From Azadirachta indica (Eukaryota > Streptophyta > Magnoliopsida > Sapindales > Meliaceae), in NCBI GenBank assembly GCA_022749755.1, contig CM040452.1, forward strand, positions 14,154,350 to 14,218,349: 64,000 nt of DNA, written 5' to 3'. The translations under genes were made by a program, and so were the position numbers. Within the stretch, counting starts at the first letter, position 1. Each line of letters opens with the position of its first letter. Positions 47,514-58,689 of this stretch are shown piece by piece. The notes below the pieces were generated by a model. It had not been told where the DNA came from. It searched no databases and saw only the letters and a program-made list of their open reading frames with translations.

Positions 47514-47832
47514 CAGAATACACATAAAAATTTTTGTTTATTTTAAAGCTTTCATGAGTGCAATGTTTCATTCCGTCGAGCTATGTATAATTGTTCTTAT
47601 ACTTATATATTTATTTCTCTCATTATGCGATATATTTCTATGGTTATGTTTGTTAATTTGTTATGCAGTATGTAATATGTTTTTTGTTCTTATATGTGTA
47701 AATGTATAAAGCTTTAACAATAATTTCATGTTTGCTTGTATTGGGCGCAAAAAAATATTATGCAACATTTGTTTATAAGAAATAATAAAACATAATAAAA
47801 AAACCAGTTTACATGTAATATCCCTAAGATAG

Positions 47833-50303
47833 CTAACCCCTCCATAAGTCAACAGCAACTCTTACCCTCATTGAGGGTCCATCCTCAAGGCCAAAATAAA
47901 AAATACGACATATTAATAAATAATATATAAACATGCATAAGAAAATCCCATAATCGGCAGAATTGGGAGCCTGATGAGGGATACCATGCATCAGACAAAT
48001 ATAAGTGAATGGAGTAAGATGTGTGGGAACATTCGTGTGATACCGATAGAAGCCAGTATGCTGAAGCATGTATGGTAACTAGACACATAACAACATCATA
48101 ACAGCTGCTATATTGTCATCCCGATGAGCTACTGGCATTGAGTCGTACACCATGATTTGTCTAGTTCTTAAATCAATAGTGCATGCTACCCAGTGATCAC
48201 CAAGCACGTTGACGGGAATGTAGACGGTGTCAGTAAACCTCCAGTCCCTCTAAACTGAGCCTCTTCTCCCCAACACGAACCCCTCTATATCATTGTTGGA
48301 ATAAAACTGCCCTACAACAAGCTCCCTCTTCTTGTAGTCATTCCATGCTATACGTAACGTCGTCTGCAACCTAGTAACAAGTTCATGTGAGGGGAGAAAT
48401 ACCCAATGTAAGAATCATGTAAGAATATATATTAGGTTATTATTGGTTGGGTACTTATATACAGATGAGGGGACGCGACCGTCCAGTTCTGAGGCACCAT
48501 CTCTTGTAGTACCATCTAACGATAGGTTAACAAGTTTATGTACTCGGTAATATGCTGTACAAAAAAGTTTGAACAAATTCAAGTGTGTGCAAACATTTCT
48601 TAAGTGACTGTATATATATAAGTGACTATGAAGTTCAAAGTGATTTTAAACGTTAAACTACTTCTCAACCGAGCAAATTATCACACACCGAGTCTTTCAA
48701 CCAACCGCCTAGCTCAAGAATGACTTTAACTCAATCATGAGTGATTGTAATAGTCTTGCCCTTTGTTTGTGCCCTTGGTGTAGCTAACCATTGTTGGAAA
48801 CTGTTATACAACTTATCAAAGACAGATGCACGAGGCTGCAACTTATACCCAGCCCCATACTGTACTTGCGACCTGGGTGTCAATATACTAAATGGGTTAA
48901 CGTACAGGCTCCATAACGTTGGCCCCCTCTTGTATGCCCGTTTGAATCAGCTTTGCGGATCTAAAGGAAGTGGGATGGAAAGGATGCAGACACTTGCCTC
49001 ACCTTCATTATAGACATCAGTTTGTTGTAACGACAACAAAAACTATAAAAAAACATAAAGCACGTAAGAACTTAAATAAGCGAGGCCTCAATCACCCTTC
49101 AATATGCTTCAATTAAATTACAATTAAAAAAACACTCAATGGTACCTAACACATGGGTTGTTAGTCTGAGTGGAACAATCCACGAAACTCTTCCATTAAC
49201 TTGATAAGGCCTTTGTTTAAAGGCACAAAACTTCCTCATAGCTTCGAGTAATTACCTCATGCCTATCTTTGAATGCCTCAAAATTGACTTGCAATTCTCG
49301 AATTTTGTGTGAAATTTTTTGTGAAATAGGACAGTGGAAACGATATATTATCAGTAGGTGCCTCTGTCACCGATAGACTATGCTCGCGCTTCCTCCCCTA
49401 GGGTCGCTTCCCTATAAAATGTCACACGACAATATTAGATAAAACCAAATTCATATCCCTTATATAGTATAAATGTCATAGAAGAAGTAAAAAATTAGTA
49501 AGTTAAAAATTAAATATCTATATATTGTTGTACCTTCTTTAGCCTCTTCGGAGTCGTCGGCATCTTCTGCTAAGTCGGTGATGCAGGAATAGTCCGATGT
49601 TAATCACGCGTGATAGGTGACCTCTGTAGGCTCTAACCATGGTATCACCGCTGATGGCTGAAAAAAGGGAAAAAAAAACATAATTTAATGTTAGTATCAA
49701 TATAAAACAGTGACACACAACTAGCTGATTATCAATTGCCATGTGAAACATTGCATATGGTCTAAACTTTAAAAATTAAAGTATCCAATAGTTTGGATTT
49801 GGTATTCCTCGCCAAAGATTGCCAACATAGCATGCACGACAAATGATTATTGGTGCGTTGTTCGAACACAGACCCTACTGTCGATAAAACCTCATAAATC
49901 CACACCTATTGACAGTTAATATAAATTTAATATTAAGAAAGATAAAAGGTGTAAAAGTTCCATACGTTTAAGTGTTATTCTGTATCTTAAATGATATGGA
50001 AAATCTTTTAAGATTATACTTATTCACATGTTTTTTTCCCTTTACTTTAGCCTTTTTTTCTTTAACCTTAAAATGCACGGCCTTGCCTACTAATACTCGA
50101 TTCAATGAACGATACGTATATCGCCAAGCTGCTGAACCCCACGGATATCTATTGAACTCGTTCAGGTCATCAACAATTTGTAATATCCATATGTCTGAGT
50201 GGTATCTGGATCCCTTGCCAATAAGAATACGCTCCAGTAGAAAGTATAGTGACAATTTCACTGCATCCACGTCATCAATTGTCCTCAAGTCTAGACTAGT
50301 GTA
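47833..50303 (-). pseudogene. DUF1985 plus Ulp1 (C48) protease gene of the MULE, degenerate
   Basis: Minus-strand relic. A DUF1985-like piece at about 50290-49968 reads DDVDAVKLSLYFLLERILIG, then DIWILQIVDDLNEFNRYPWG. Downstream, about 48400-47833 reads as an Ulp1 cysteine-protease fold: GDHWVACTIDLR with the catalytic His, MVYDSMP with the Asp, and HQAPNSADYGIFLCMF with the oxyanion Gln and the nucleophile region. The expected DCG is DYG, so the catalytic Cys is Tyr. At least two in-frame stops interrupt the gene (near 48250 and 48080). The piece between 48400 and 49970 could not be read confidently. Ulp1-like proteases remove SUMO-like modifiers; in these transposons their role is unknown. 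Confidence 0.85.
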
Positions 50304-51404
50304 GACTTGGTAAATAGTATCTCAATCGCAACTGTCATGTCCATCAAAATACAAGTCTCTAAGCCGATTGCTCTATACCTCAACATCCGAAAACAGCTCA
50401 AAATTCATACCTATCATCAACCCAAACTCTATGCAGGAAAACTTGGTCCAGATGTCCCAAATCTTAAATTACATCTTCTGCTCCCAATGGTCAGTCTCAA
50501 CCTTATAACGCAGCATATTATGAATCAGATTTTCAGAAAACTTTAAACCACCCTATATATTCAAAAAATGGCCTAAACATGTCTGTTTGAACAATAAACG
50601 TGGTCTGATTGTCAACTTATCACATATATCTGTAGATCTTTTAAGTGTGACAACGATAACACTTCGGTTGCAAAATGATCTTCCACACTGATCTTCAGGG
50701 GCCCAACAACAATCATTGTCTCTTGTAATGGGATAATTTACATGAAATCGATACCAATAACATAAAGAACAACCACAATGTAAGGAATTTTTAATTTCTC
50801 ATTTGAATGCATCAATTAACGCATCCATGCATTATAGTTATCACGGGCAATTCCAAGCATTGCAATTAATTTATTTTAAAATCACCAAAGATATTAACTA
50901 ATTATATCAACATATACAATATATAACGATTATGTTTATCTTACATAACTATGGATCTACACAACCAACAATAAAATAACAAATCACATTGTTAAAAGTA
51001 ATAGATCGTCTTTTTCTGTCTTTATATGACTTTGAAAGATGTAATTCAAAAATCAGAAAACAAAAAATAAAAACCTTAACTGCACAGCTTTCAACACAAA
51101 ATGAAACGAAAGAGTTGACGTTCTAGCAATCCTACCTAACTCAACATTTACATTACACGCTGCCTTATAATAGTAAATATTTCTGTTTGACTAATAAAGG
51201 TTTTTTCCCCAATATATATTAGTACATATAGCAGTGCAACATATAGAAGCTACATTTCCCTTCTTTAACTTGTCAAAATACTCCCTCTTTTTTATCAATC
51301 CTATAAATAAAGATGTGAAATGCACATACTGCAACAAAAATAATGTGAAAAAGGCTACAAAAAACTTCATAAGCCGAAGACAAAAATTTTGGGGGCATTT
51401 TGCC

Positions 51405-51548
51405 CCACTTGAGAGTCCATAAAGCCATACTTTCGAGTAATAATGTTTAAGACTATTACAATTCCATGCACTCTTGAAGGGGGCAGAATCACCCAAAAAA
51501 ATTTGCCTGCTCCAGAGTACAATTCCTTGCACTCTCGAGCGCTGCCAC
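51405..51548. repeat. Right subterminal CTCGAG-like repeat cluster of the MULE
   Basis: It contains acttgagagtcc, actttcgagtaat, gcactcttgaagg, gctccagagtac and gcactctcgagcgc. These are diverged copies of the palindromic module seen at 44.3 and 47.4 kb, here mostly too mutated to form perfect stems. Confidence 0.65.
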
Positions 51549-51905
51549 CTTTCTGCAAATGGAGAAGTAAAGCAAATCATCGTTTCAGATTTCCCTTCAA
51601 CCTCCCTCAAATTTCAATTCAATCCCTTTCAATCTCCCTCAAATGTATTCAATCAAAATCAAAGCCAGTTCCATGCATTCAAATTGTTACAATTGGAAAA
51701 TTAAAAACTAAAGAACCTATCTACTTGAAAAACAACAAAAATGAAGAAGGCAAAATGTGTGCACAATAGAGAGACAACAAACCTGTACTGTACAGGATAG
51801 AGAAGACGCGAATGTTGTGCTCAGTTTTGTTGCTCGAGAGATGAATGAAGGAAACTTGGATGGATTGTGGTCGCATAGCTTATGTTTGGGATAACTTTTT
51901 GATTG

Positions 51906-52016
51906 GGCCAATTTGGTCTAAAGATAGTAAAACTGGTCAGTTTTGAATGAAAATAATTTAGGTGGTCAAATTTGATTTGGGGGAGGAAATAGTGGTTGTT
52001 TTTGGTTAAAACCCTA
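51906..52016. repeat. Right terminal inverted repeat of the MULE
   Basis: It ends ggttaaaaccct at 52015 and is inverse to 43795-43905. Confidence 0.8.
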
Positions 52017-53265
52017 TTTTATAATGAATGGTAAAAATGCAAATAAACTTGAAGCCTCCCATTTCCTCATAATTCTGCAGTTGATACTGAAATTAAATTT
52101 GTTGGGTGCAACAGAATCTGTTGTCTTGTCAACCATACAATCAAACAACCAATAAACAAAAGACGCATAAATTGACATGGTTAGGCCAATATGCTTTCTG
52201 CATCCACACATGGTGATTTAAAGGGAAAATATGAGAGCTAAAAACCTTTTCCACACAGAGAATCTTAAACAATAATTTTATTGAATAGCACAATCTGCCA
52301 TGAAATTGTCTAAATTTTGACCCAAAATACAACAAAATCTTCAGCAACTTTTCGACAAACCAGGATGACCAAAACACTCGGAAGCACCAACTAAAATGCA
52401 AAGTTCTTGTGAACTTCCATTGTTACAAAAAACTTCTACGAAGGAATTTGTAAATAACTTCAGAAGTCCATCATAGTTAGTTACGTTTGCAGGCATTTGT
52501 TAAAAATTATCTTCAGCTCCATTAAGCAAGGTTTATTTTATTCTCTGTCTTCTACATCCGTATCTGCTCCATGTCTACACTACCAATATGGATGAAGAGT
52601 TCTATTTTCTTCCGTTATACGTCCTATCTCTGGTACGAACAGGTTTTACATGCTATCATGCTCATTTACCCAGCGATCATAGAGTGTAGGACTGTCTGGC
52701 GAATTTAAAAAGTATGATGGGAAAAAAATTGCATAGTTAAATTTATAATAAGAGGAATTAAAAACTATTTAATCAAAATGATATGAAACAAAATAATATT
52801 AATTACTGCATGATATTAAAACATTGTACATGGATATGATTATCTTGTTGACAGTTCAATATGTTAGTGATGATAAATCAAATTACTTTAGCAAACTATA
52901 TGACAGGTTAAAATGAAAATATGTAAGTGACAGCTTTAGTCCAAGAGAGAAGACTAACTTACGAAGAACAATAGAGGATTAAAAATTGCAGAATTTAACC
53001 TTTATTTCAACTAACGAAACTGGTGAGTCTGAATTTGTACAGAGCTTACTGTTGCCATTTCAATGTTAATTACTTGTATTTGGGATTTCGAATTGCTTTC
53101 AATATAACTTACATATTTCTAAAAAAAAATTGTATTAAAATATAAAAAATCCAAGTCATTTTTAACTAATTGATTAGGTAACAAATTTTGACAAACCTGA
53201 GATAGCATGGATTCAATGAGCCAATAGGGTACTTTTCTTTCTTCATCTATCAGATAAATTATAAC
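52017..53265. other. Downstream region of the NLR-2 pseudogene
   Basis: AT-rich. 52545-52700 shares blocks with the NLR-1 downstream region at 37530-37645 and 38140-38190. Text at 53190 (caaacctgagatag) equals the possible splice-donor context at the end of NLR-1. No independent gene was seen. Confidence 0.5.
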
Positions 53266-56200
53266 TCAGTCTTCCGCATCTAAGTCATAAACGAATTTTC
53301 CATCTATATTAATGCAAGGGATGTGGGAGACCTTGGACCACTCTTTTCCTTTATCTTTTTTGCAATTCTTTTTTAGCAGAGGACAATAATGTATATACAA
53401 ATCCAATAATGAGGATGGTAGTCCTCTCTTTGGAAAGGATATGAGCTTTGGACAATGAAAAAGCTTCAAAAATTTAAGAGAGGTAAGATTTTGAAAACCT
53501 TTGGAGGATAGGTACTTCAATTTCGGGTGTCCATCAATTCCTAGTGAAACTAGAAAGGTGGGCAACATCATTTCTATACCCTCCGATAGAAATACCTCTG
53601 CATTTAAAGGTGCATCCATCCAAAGGTTTCTAAGAGAGGTGAGTTTGTGCAACCCTCACTCGATCAATGCTTGTTGATATTAAGGCCAAAAAGTGAAAAT
53701 GATATTAAGTTGGTTGGAAGGCCTTCTTTTAGAAAGGATACAATACGTGGAGAGCTCCATACCTCGAAGTGTTGAAGAAAGTTGAGGTTATACAAGTCAC
53801 TGGGTAAGGATTCAAGTTTCTCACATCCGCAAATTGTAACATTTAGCCTAGTGTTTGGAAGCCCTTTTTTGGCAAAGGAAACAAGATTGGGGGCTAATAT
53901 AGTAATTTTACCAAGAAGGTTAAGATTGTGTAGATCCTCTAGTATGGATCTAAGATTTTCATAATGCTTGATCCAAATATCTCTAATAGACATGTTATTA
54001 TAAAAACTCTTGTTATTGACTCCAGCTTTCAGCATTCGATTTTGAGGTGTTAAAGCATCTCAGGTAACTGGCCTCTTGATGATAAGCAAGTAAGATATGG
54101 GCACCGAGAGATAAACAAGAACTGGAGATGAAATGAGCTGGTGGTGTTGATATTCTCTTAGTTTATCTTTAAAGAAGAAGAAAAGGAATATGCAGCAGCA
54201 AAAATACCGTTTGTATCATCCAAAACATATTGCAATTTTTTGCAATGCCCTATCTCAAGTCTTTTCAGAGATGAAGGTAATTAGCCTCTTACAATGGATG
54301 TTAGGGAATGACAACAATCGATTTTCAAATGTTCCAGATATGCATTATCATGTTGCATTATAACCCGAGGTAATGACGCCATGGCACTACAATTTCTGAT
54401 CTCAAGTTTACTCAGAATGGAAAGAAAACCATCCTCTGGAAAAGAAACAACATTTGGTAGATTTGTAACACATAGCTTCCTAAGGGAGGTGAAGCAATGC
54501 AGCCCTTGTGGATATGCTGGCTTTTTAAGGCACATCTTCATCTGCCACATATATATCAGCTCTTCACATCCAGCAATCTTTAGACATTTTACTGTTTGAA
54601 ACCCCCAAGTTAACCAATTTCCATTCTCCGATATATTTTAAAGAGTCGGATAGCTCAGTGAGTTGGAGCCGGTTATACTACTGCACAAAATCCCTTTGTA
54701 TTAATCTACTTCCAGTTCCTAGAGCATTGGAAGCCTTAAACATGTAACCACTAACTATACACATTCTTGAATCACAAGTTTTTCCAATGAAGGAAGACAA
54801 TCAAATAACCTTCCAAAGAGTTTGGGACATTTAGCGATGTAAAGCTCTCGGAGAGAAGGGAATATTTCAACTTGATCATTTTATTTAGTAGGATCCTATT
54901 GCTCACATTCTTGCAAATCCTCAAAATAAAGGGTCTCCAGTGATTGACAGGGTTTCAAACAATCTTCCCCATAAAACTCATAACCTACACTCTTTAGTCC
55001 TCTCATCCCTTTGATGATAAGGTCTTTAAGCGAGCTCAATCGTCCAACTGGAGGTAAGGATGTGCATTTTTCACTGCATTCCATCCTCAGGGATACAATC
55101 TTTGCAAATGACAGATCTCTTATCCAAGATAAGAGTCTTGTACCACCATACCATTTGACAGTGAGCTCTTTTATGAGGTTGCAGCTTGTCAAGTACATCT
55201 CTTTCAACTTCCTCATTCCGTAAGTCATTAAATTGAGCCTCTCATTCAAGTATCAACACTTCTAGTTCTTTCTTATCACCTAAAATCTTCTCTTTTATGT
55301 TATGAGAGTTCTCCTTCTCCAAACTTGAAATACAGAGCTTCCCTTAGAGAAATTTCAAGTTCTTCAAATCTTCTAAATCAGATCCAATACCTTTACCCAA
55401 AATAAAATTAGACAACATTCAAAGACATTTCAATTCTTTCATTCTGAATGGCATCTCTCTCATTAAATTTACGCCTGTAATATCAAGATGACATAAATTA
55501 ACCAAATTTCTCATATTGGAAGGCAACTTTATGAGACGAGAACAGTTTCTTAATAGAAATATTTGTAGGTTAAATAATGAACTTGTTGACTCCAATAAAC
55601 TTCTGATCATGGTGCCAGAAAGATTGAGGTACCTAAGATGTCTTAAATCTCCGATTGCATTGGGTAGCTCTACGATGTAATATTTTAGTAAAGATAGCAC
55701 CCTTAGTTTTTTCAACTTTGACAACAAACTTGAAAGAACCATGTAGCTTATATAAAGAGTGCAAGCACAGACAAGTATTGGCAAGAATGTCCTTAAGCAC
55801 TTAACTTTGGAAAAGACCTCAAATTTTTCATTAACATCATAATTATCATAAACATAAGAAGAATGCCGAGCCCTTTCTAATGTCTTAGATTGCTTATCAC
55901 ATTTCTGCTCGACCTGTAACCTAAAACTTGTTTCTCCAGAAACCCACTGAGCCAAATCATTGATAAGATCGTACATCACATATTTAGAGCTACTACTATT
56001 ACTTGATAGTTGAAAAATTGATCTTGACAACAAATCATAAAAGTACTCACCACCTATATCTTCCATTTGCTTGTTGTTTTCCAGTTGTGGAATCAGACCT
56101 TCTGCCATCCATAAAAGGACTAGTTCTTTCTCTTCAAACTCATAGTTCTTTGGTAGAATAGCACAATAAGCAAAGCATCTCTTCAAATCTGAAGGGAGTT

Positions 56201-57447
56201 GGTGATAACTTAACTTTAACACTGGGAGAATGTTACTTTCATCTTCTGATAAATCCCATATTTTACTGCTCAATATATCTTCCCATTCATCTCTCCGCGT
56301 AGAGCGTAGAAGGTCACCAAGTGTCCTGGCTGCTAGAGGTAAGCCTTTACACTTTTCAACAACTTTCTTGCAAATTAATTTCGAATTTTGATGTGCACCT
56401 CCTCTGCCCTCAAATGCATGCTTCACAAACAATGACCAGCAATCATCATCCGATAGAAGCTTTAAGTTATTAACATTCGATAGGTCCCATTCTTAATGGA
56501 ACATTTACACCCGGCGTGGTCACCAAAACCTTACTTCCAGGTGCTCCCACCATCAAAGGAGACTTTAGGCTCTCCCACAAGCTATAGCTTCTACTCCAAA
56601 CATCATCCAGGACAAGCAAGAATTTTCTTCCAGCTACAGCTTCTTTTAGCATAACTTGTACTTGATTCAAATCCATATTCTTCAGATTGAGAGATGGGGA
56701 AATGATGCTTAGAATTGTCTTCGATATTCTAAAAACATCAGAGTCATTAGAAACACAGATCCATGCTCTGAAGTCGAAATCTTTCACGGCATCGTCATTG
56801 TAAACCAGCCGAGCAAGCGTTGTCTTACCAATTCCTGGCATGCCAAGAATGGATATCACATGAAAGTTGGCATTACTAGGTTCATCACTGAATACCATTT
56901 CAAATACTTTGGTTTTATCTTCATCTCTCCATAAACAGCAGGTTCAACTGGCACACTTGAACTGGGTAGTCTTTGGCGCACGGTAGTTGTCCCTCTGGCA
57001 ATCTCTTTCAATCCAAGCACATCACTTTGTATATGGAGCTCTTCCAACCGGTTGTTTATGTCTCTTATCTTGGACCCCATGCTGATATTGAATTTTATAG
57101 CACTTGGACTCAAATTCTTGAAACAGGCAGGGATGAGATTCTGTACCTTGCTTGTGCTACTCCAACGTTCTGCCATCAACTTGCGCCCCAAAGCTTCAGT
57201 TGCAAACTCATCCAGTATGTCCTCAACATCATAAGCCAAGTCTCGGAGATCATCCAGCCATATCTTCACTGCTCTGTCCAACAGCTGCTTCTCCTGAGCA
57301 TCATTGAGCACAGCCTCAATCATCTTCAGCATTCTTTCCCACTTCTTTAGCTTCAAATACACCTTTTCATGACGTGCAATGGCGTGAAGCCAACTTTTCA
57401 AACACTACTGGAAGGAAGGCAGAGAGAAAGAGCTCTCCCACAGTCAT
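53266..57447 (-). pseudogene. CC-NB-ARC-LRR pseudogene, NLR-2
   Basis: A second copy of the same CNL family in the same orientation. The ATG at 57447 opens MTVGELFLSAFLPVVFEKLA but meets a stop near 57367. The coiled coil resumes in another frame (57401-56856, with YDVEDILDEFATEALG). A second shift near 56930 (after VYG) restores the NB-ARC frame: P-loop GMPGIGKTT near 56844 and kinase-2 LLVLDDVW near 56610. A third break near 56475 precedes LLSDDDCW, GLPL, YCAILPKNYEFEEKELV and an MHD site reading MYD (55968-55976). A TGA at 55419-55421 and further stops split the LRR region, readable in pieces down to 53266 (KFVYDLDAED). At least three frameshifts and several stops make a full-length protein impossible. 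Short NB-only transcripts cannot be excluded. Confidence 0.93.
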
Positions 57448-58689
57448 GCTTTTGGTTTTGTTTTTCAAGAGAAAGGAATGAAGATTATCAGACCAACAGG
57501 ACAACTAAGCAAGAGAGAAAAGTTTGCTCTTAAAGCATGAACAATTTCAATAATAAATGATGTGATTTTATAAAATCTCTAATAGGAGTCAATGACATAA
57601 TGAATCAACTTTTTATCAATTTTATGAACATAGTAGTTCAACAAACTCCAGCTAATGCAAATAAAAATGCTAACCTGCCACTCTGACTGGAGTGTGTATG
57701 TCCATTGAACCACAATAATTACGAAAAATTTACGAGCTCTCTGTACACAAGGATAACCATCAAAAACAAACAACATTTTCTTGTATGTTTTGTTCTGGAA
57801 AACCGTGTGGACTCCACCAGTGTGACATAATAAAAAAGGTTCATGGATAACCTTTGATGTTTGGGTTCCTCGAAAAGCCATCAACCTTCAACTCATTGGA
57901 GTATTCTATTTCAGTCAAGTATGATGTTGCTGGAAAAATGAAAATGACTTGGAATATTGAAAATTTCGTTCGTTATAATCGACAACAAGAACTGGTTGCG
58001 CCACCAGAAGTTACGGTGAGTCTGTAAACCCATCAAGCTACAATTAAGCGTGGAAGACACCGTGCTCAAGGTTGCCCGGTCAGTCGGTCTTGTTTTACTT
58101 TGTCAAATGGCTTATCATTTTATTTCACAAAGAATTTATTCAAGTTATTTTCTTACATTTCCTTAAACAAACCGAACAACTCCCCACAGGCTGATTAACT
58201 GTGTCCACGATTTTTCTGTATGCATAGAGCTCGGTCCGGGACGTTGGGTTGTCTCGGTTGGGGGCAAAGAGTAATGAATCTAAGAACAAGCAACAGTCTG
58301 ATCGATTCCTGTTAACAAGGCTACCTTACCCCGTTCTTTTCAGGACCAAAAGTAAAACTAACAAGAGTTTTTGTGAACTTGTAATGGAGCAAAATGGATT
58401 CCAACAATGTTAAAGGCACTTGCAGTGTTATGGATCAATCTAAATTTCCAGTGACAGGAGATCAAATTTCAAAGAAAGCAGAAGCAGCGCTCATAGCCGA
58501 AGGCATCAAAATTGTATCATATCCTGGCCACAAGAGAGGAGCTTGAAAATATTGAGAACATTGATTAAAATCTGAAAATGTTAAACAACATTATATATAT
58601 GATCATTACAACAATAGAATCCTAATTTTCACACCATCAACATTTTAAAAACTCTACATCTTTCCTTGAGTAAAACAACAGAGAGCAAA
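57448..58689. other. NLR-2 upstream region and kinase downstream region
   Basis: About 57780-57830 resembles the NLR-1 upstream flank. No gene was recognised. A short frame near 57920-58010 ending at a GTGAGT donor-like site is noted under rejected items. Confidence 0.5.

Larger units (their letters stand above)
43795..52016. mobile_element. Mutator-like DNA transposon carrying an Ulp1-protease gene (Kaonashi-type MULE), decayed
   Basis: An 8.2-kb element. Its left end (tagggttttaac, then tgaccccatttgac, then cctaataatttttaattcaaaattgatc) matches the reverse complement of its right end (tagggttttaacc, then ttgaccacctaaattattttcattcaaaactgacc) over about 110 bp with mismatches. Inside are a plus-strand MuDR-type transposase relic (44473-47086) and a convergent minus-strand DUF1985/Ulp1 relic (47833-50303). 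This is the architecture described for ULP-carrying MULEs in dicots and grasses. Flanking 9-mers (atatacttt and ttttataat) do not form a clear target duplication. The element is inserted between the two tandem NLR paralogues. Both genes carry stops, so it is not autonomous now. Confidence 0.88.

Noticed and set aside
47833..48069. A working SUMO-type protease
   Set aside because: The catalytic Cys is Tyr and stops interrupt the frame upstream, so it is listed as a pseudogene.
54640..54710. tRNA-like text (atagctcagtgagttggagc) resembling a tRNA D-arm
   Set aside because: There is no T-arm GGTTCRAxxC at the right distance and no matching acceptor strand. The reverse strand reads as the LRR region of NLR-2.
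57915..58028. Possible small exon (KMKMTWNIENF) before a GTGAGT donor, faintly like a MATH/TRAF start
   Set aside because: It is too short, with no partner exon on either side and no supporting similarity.
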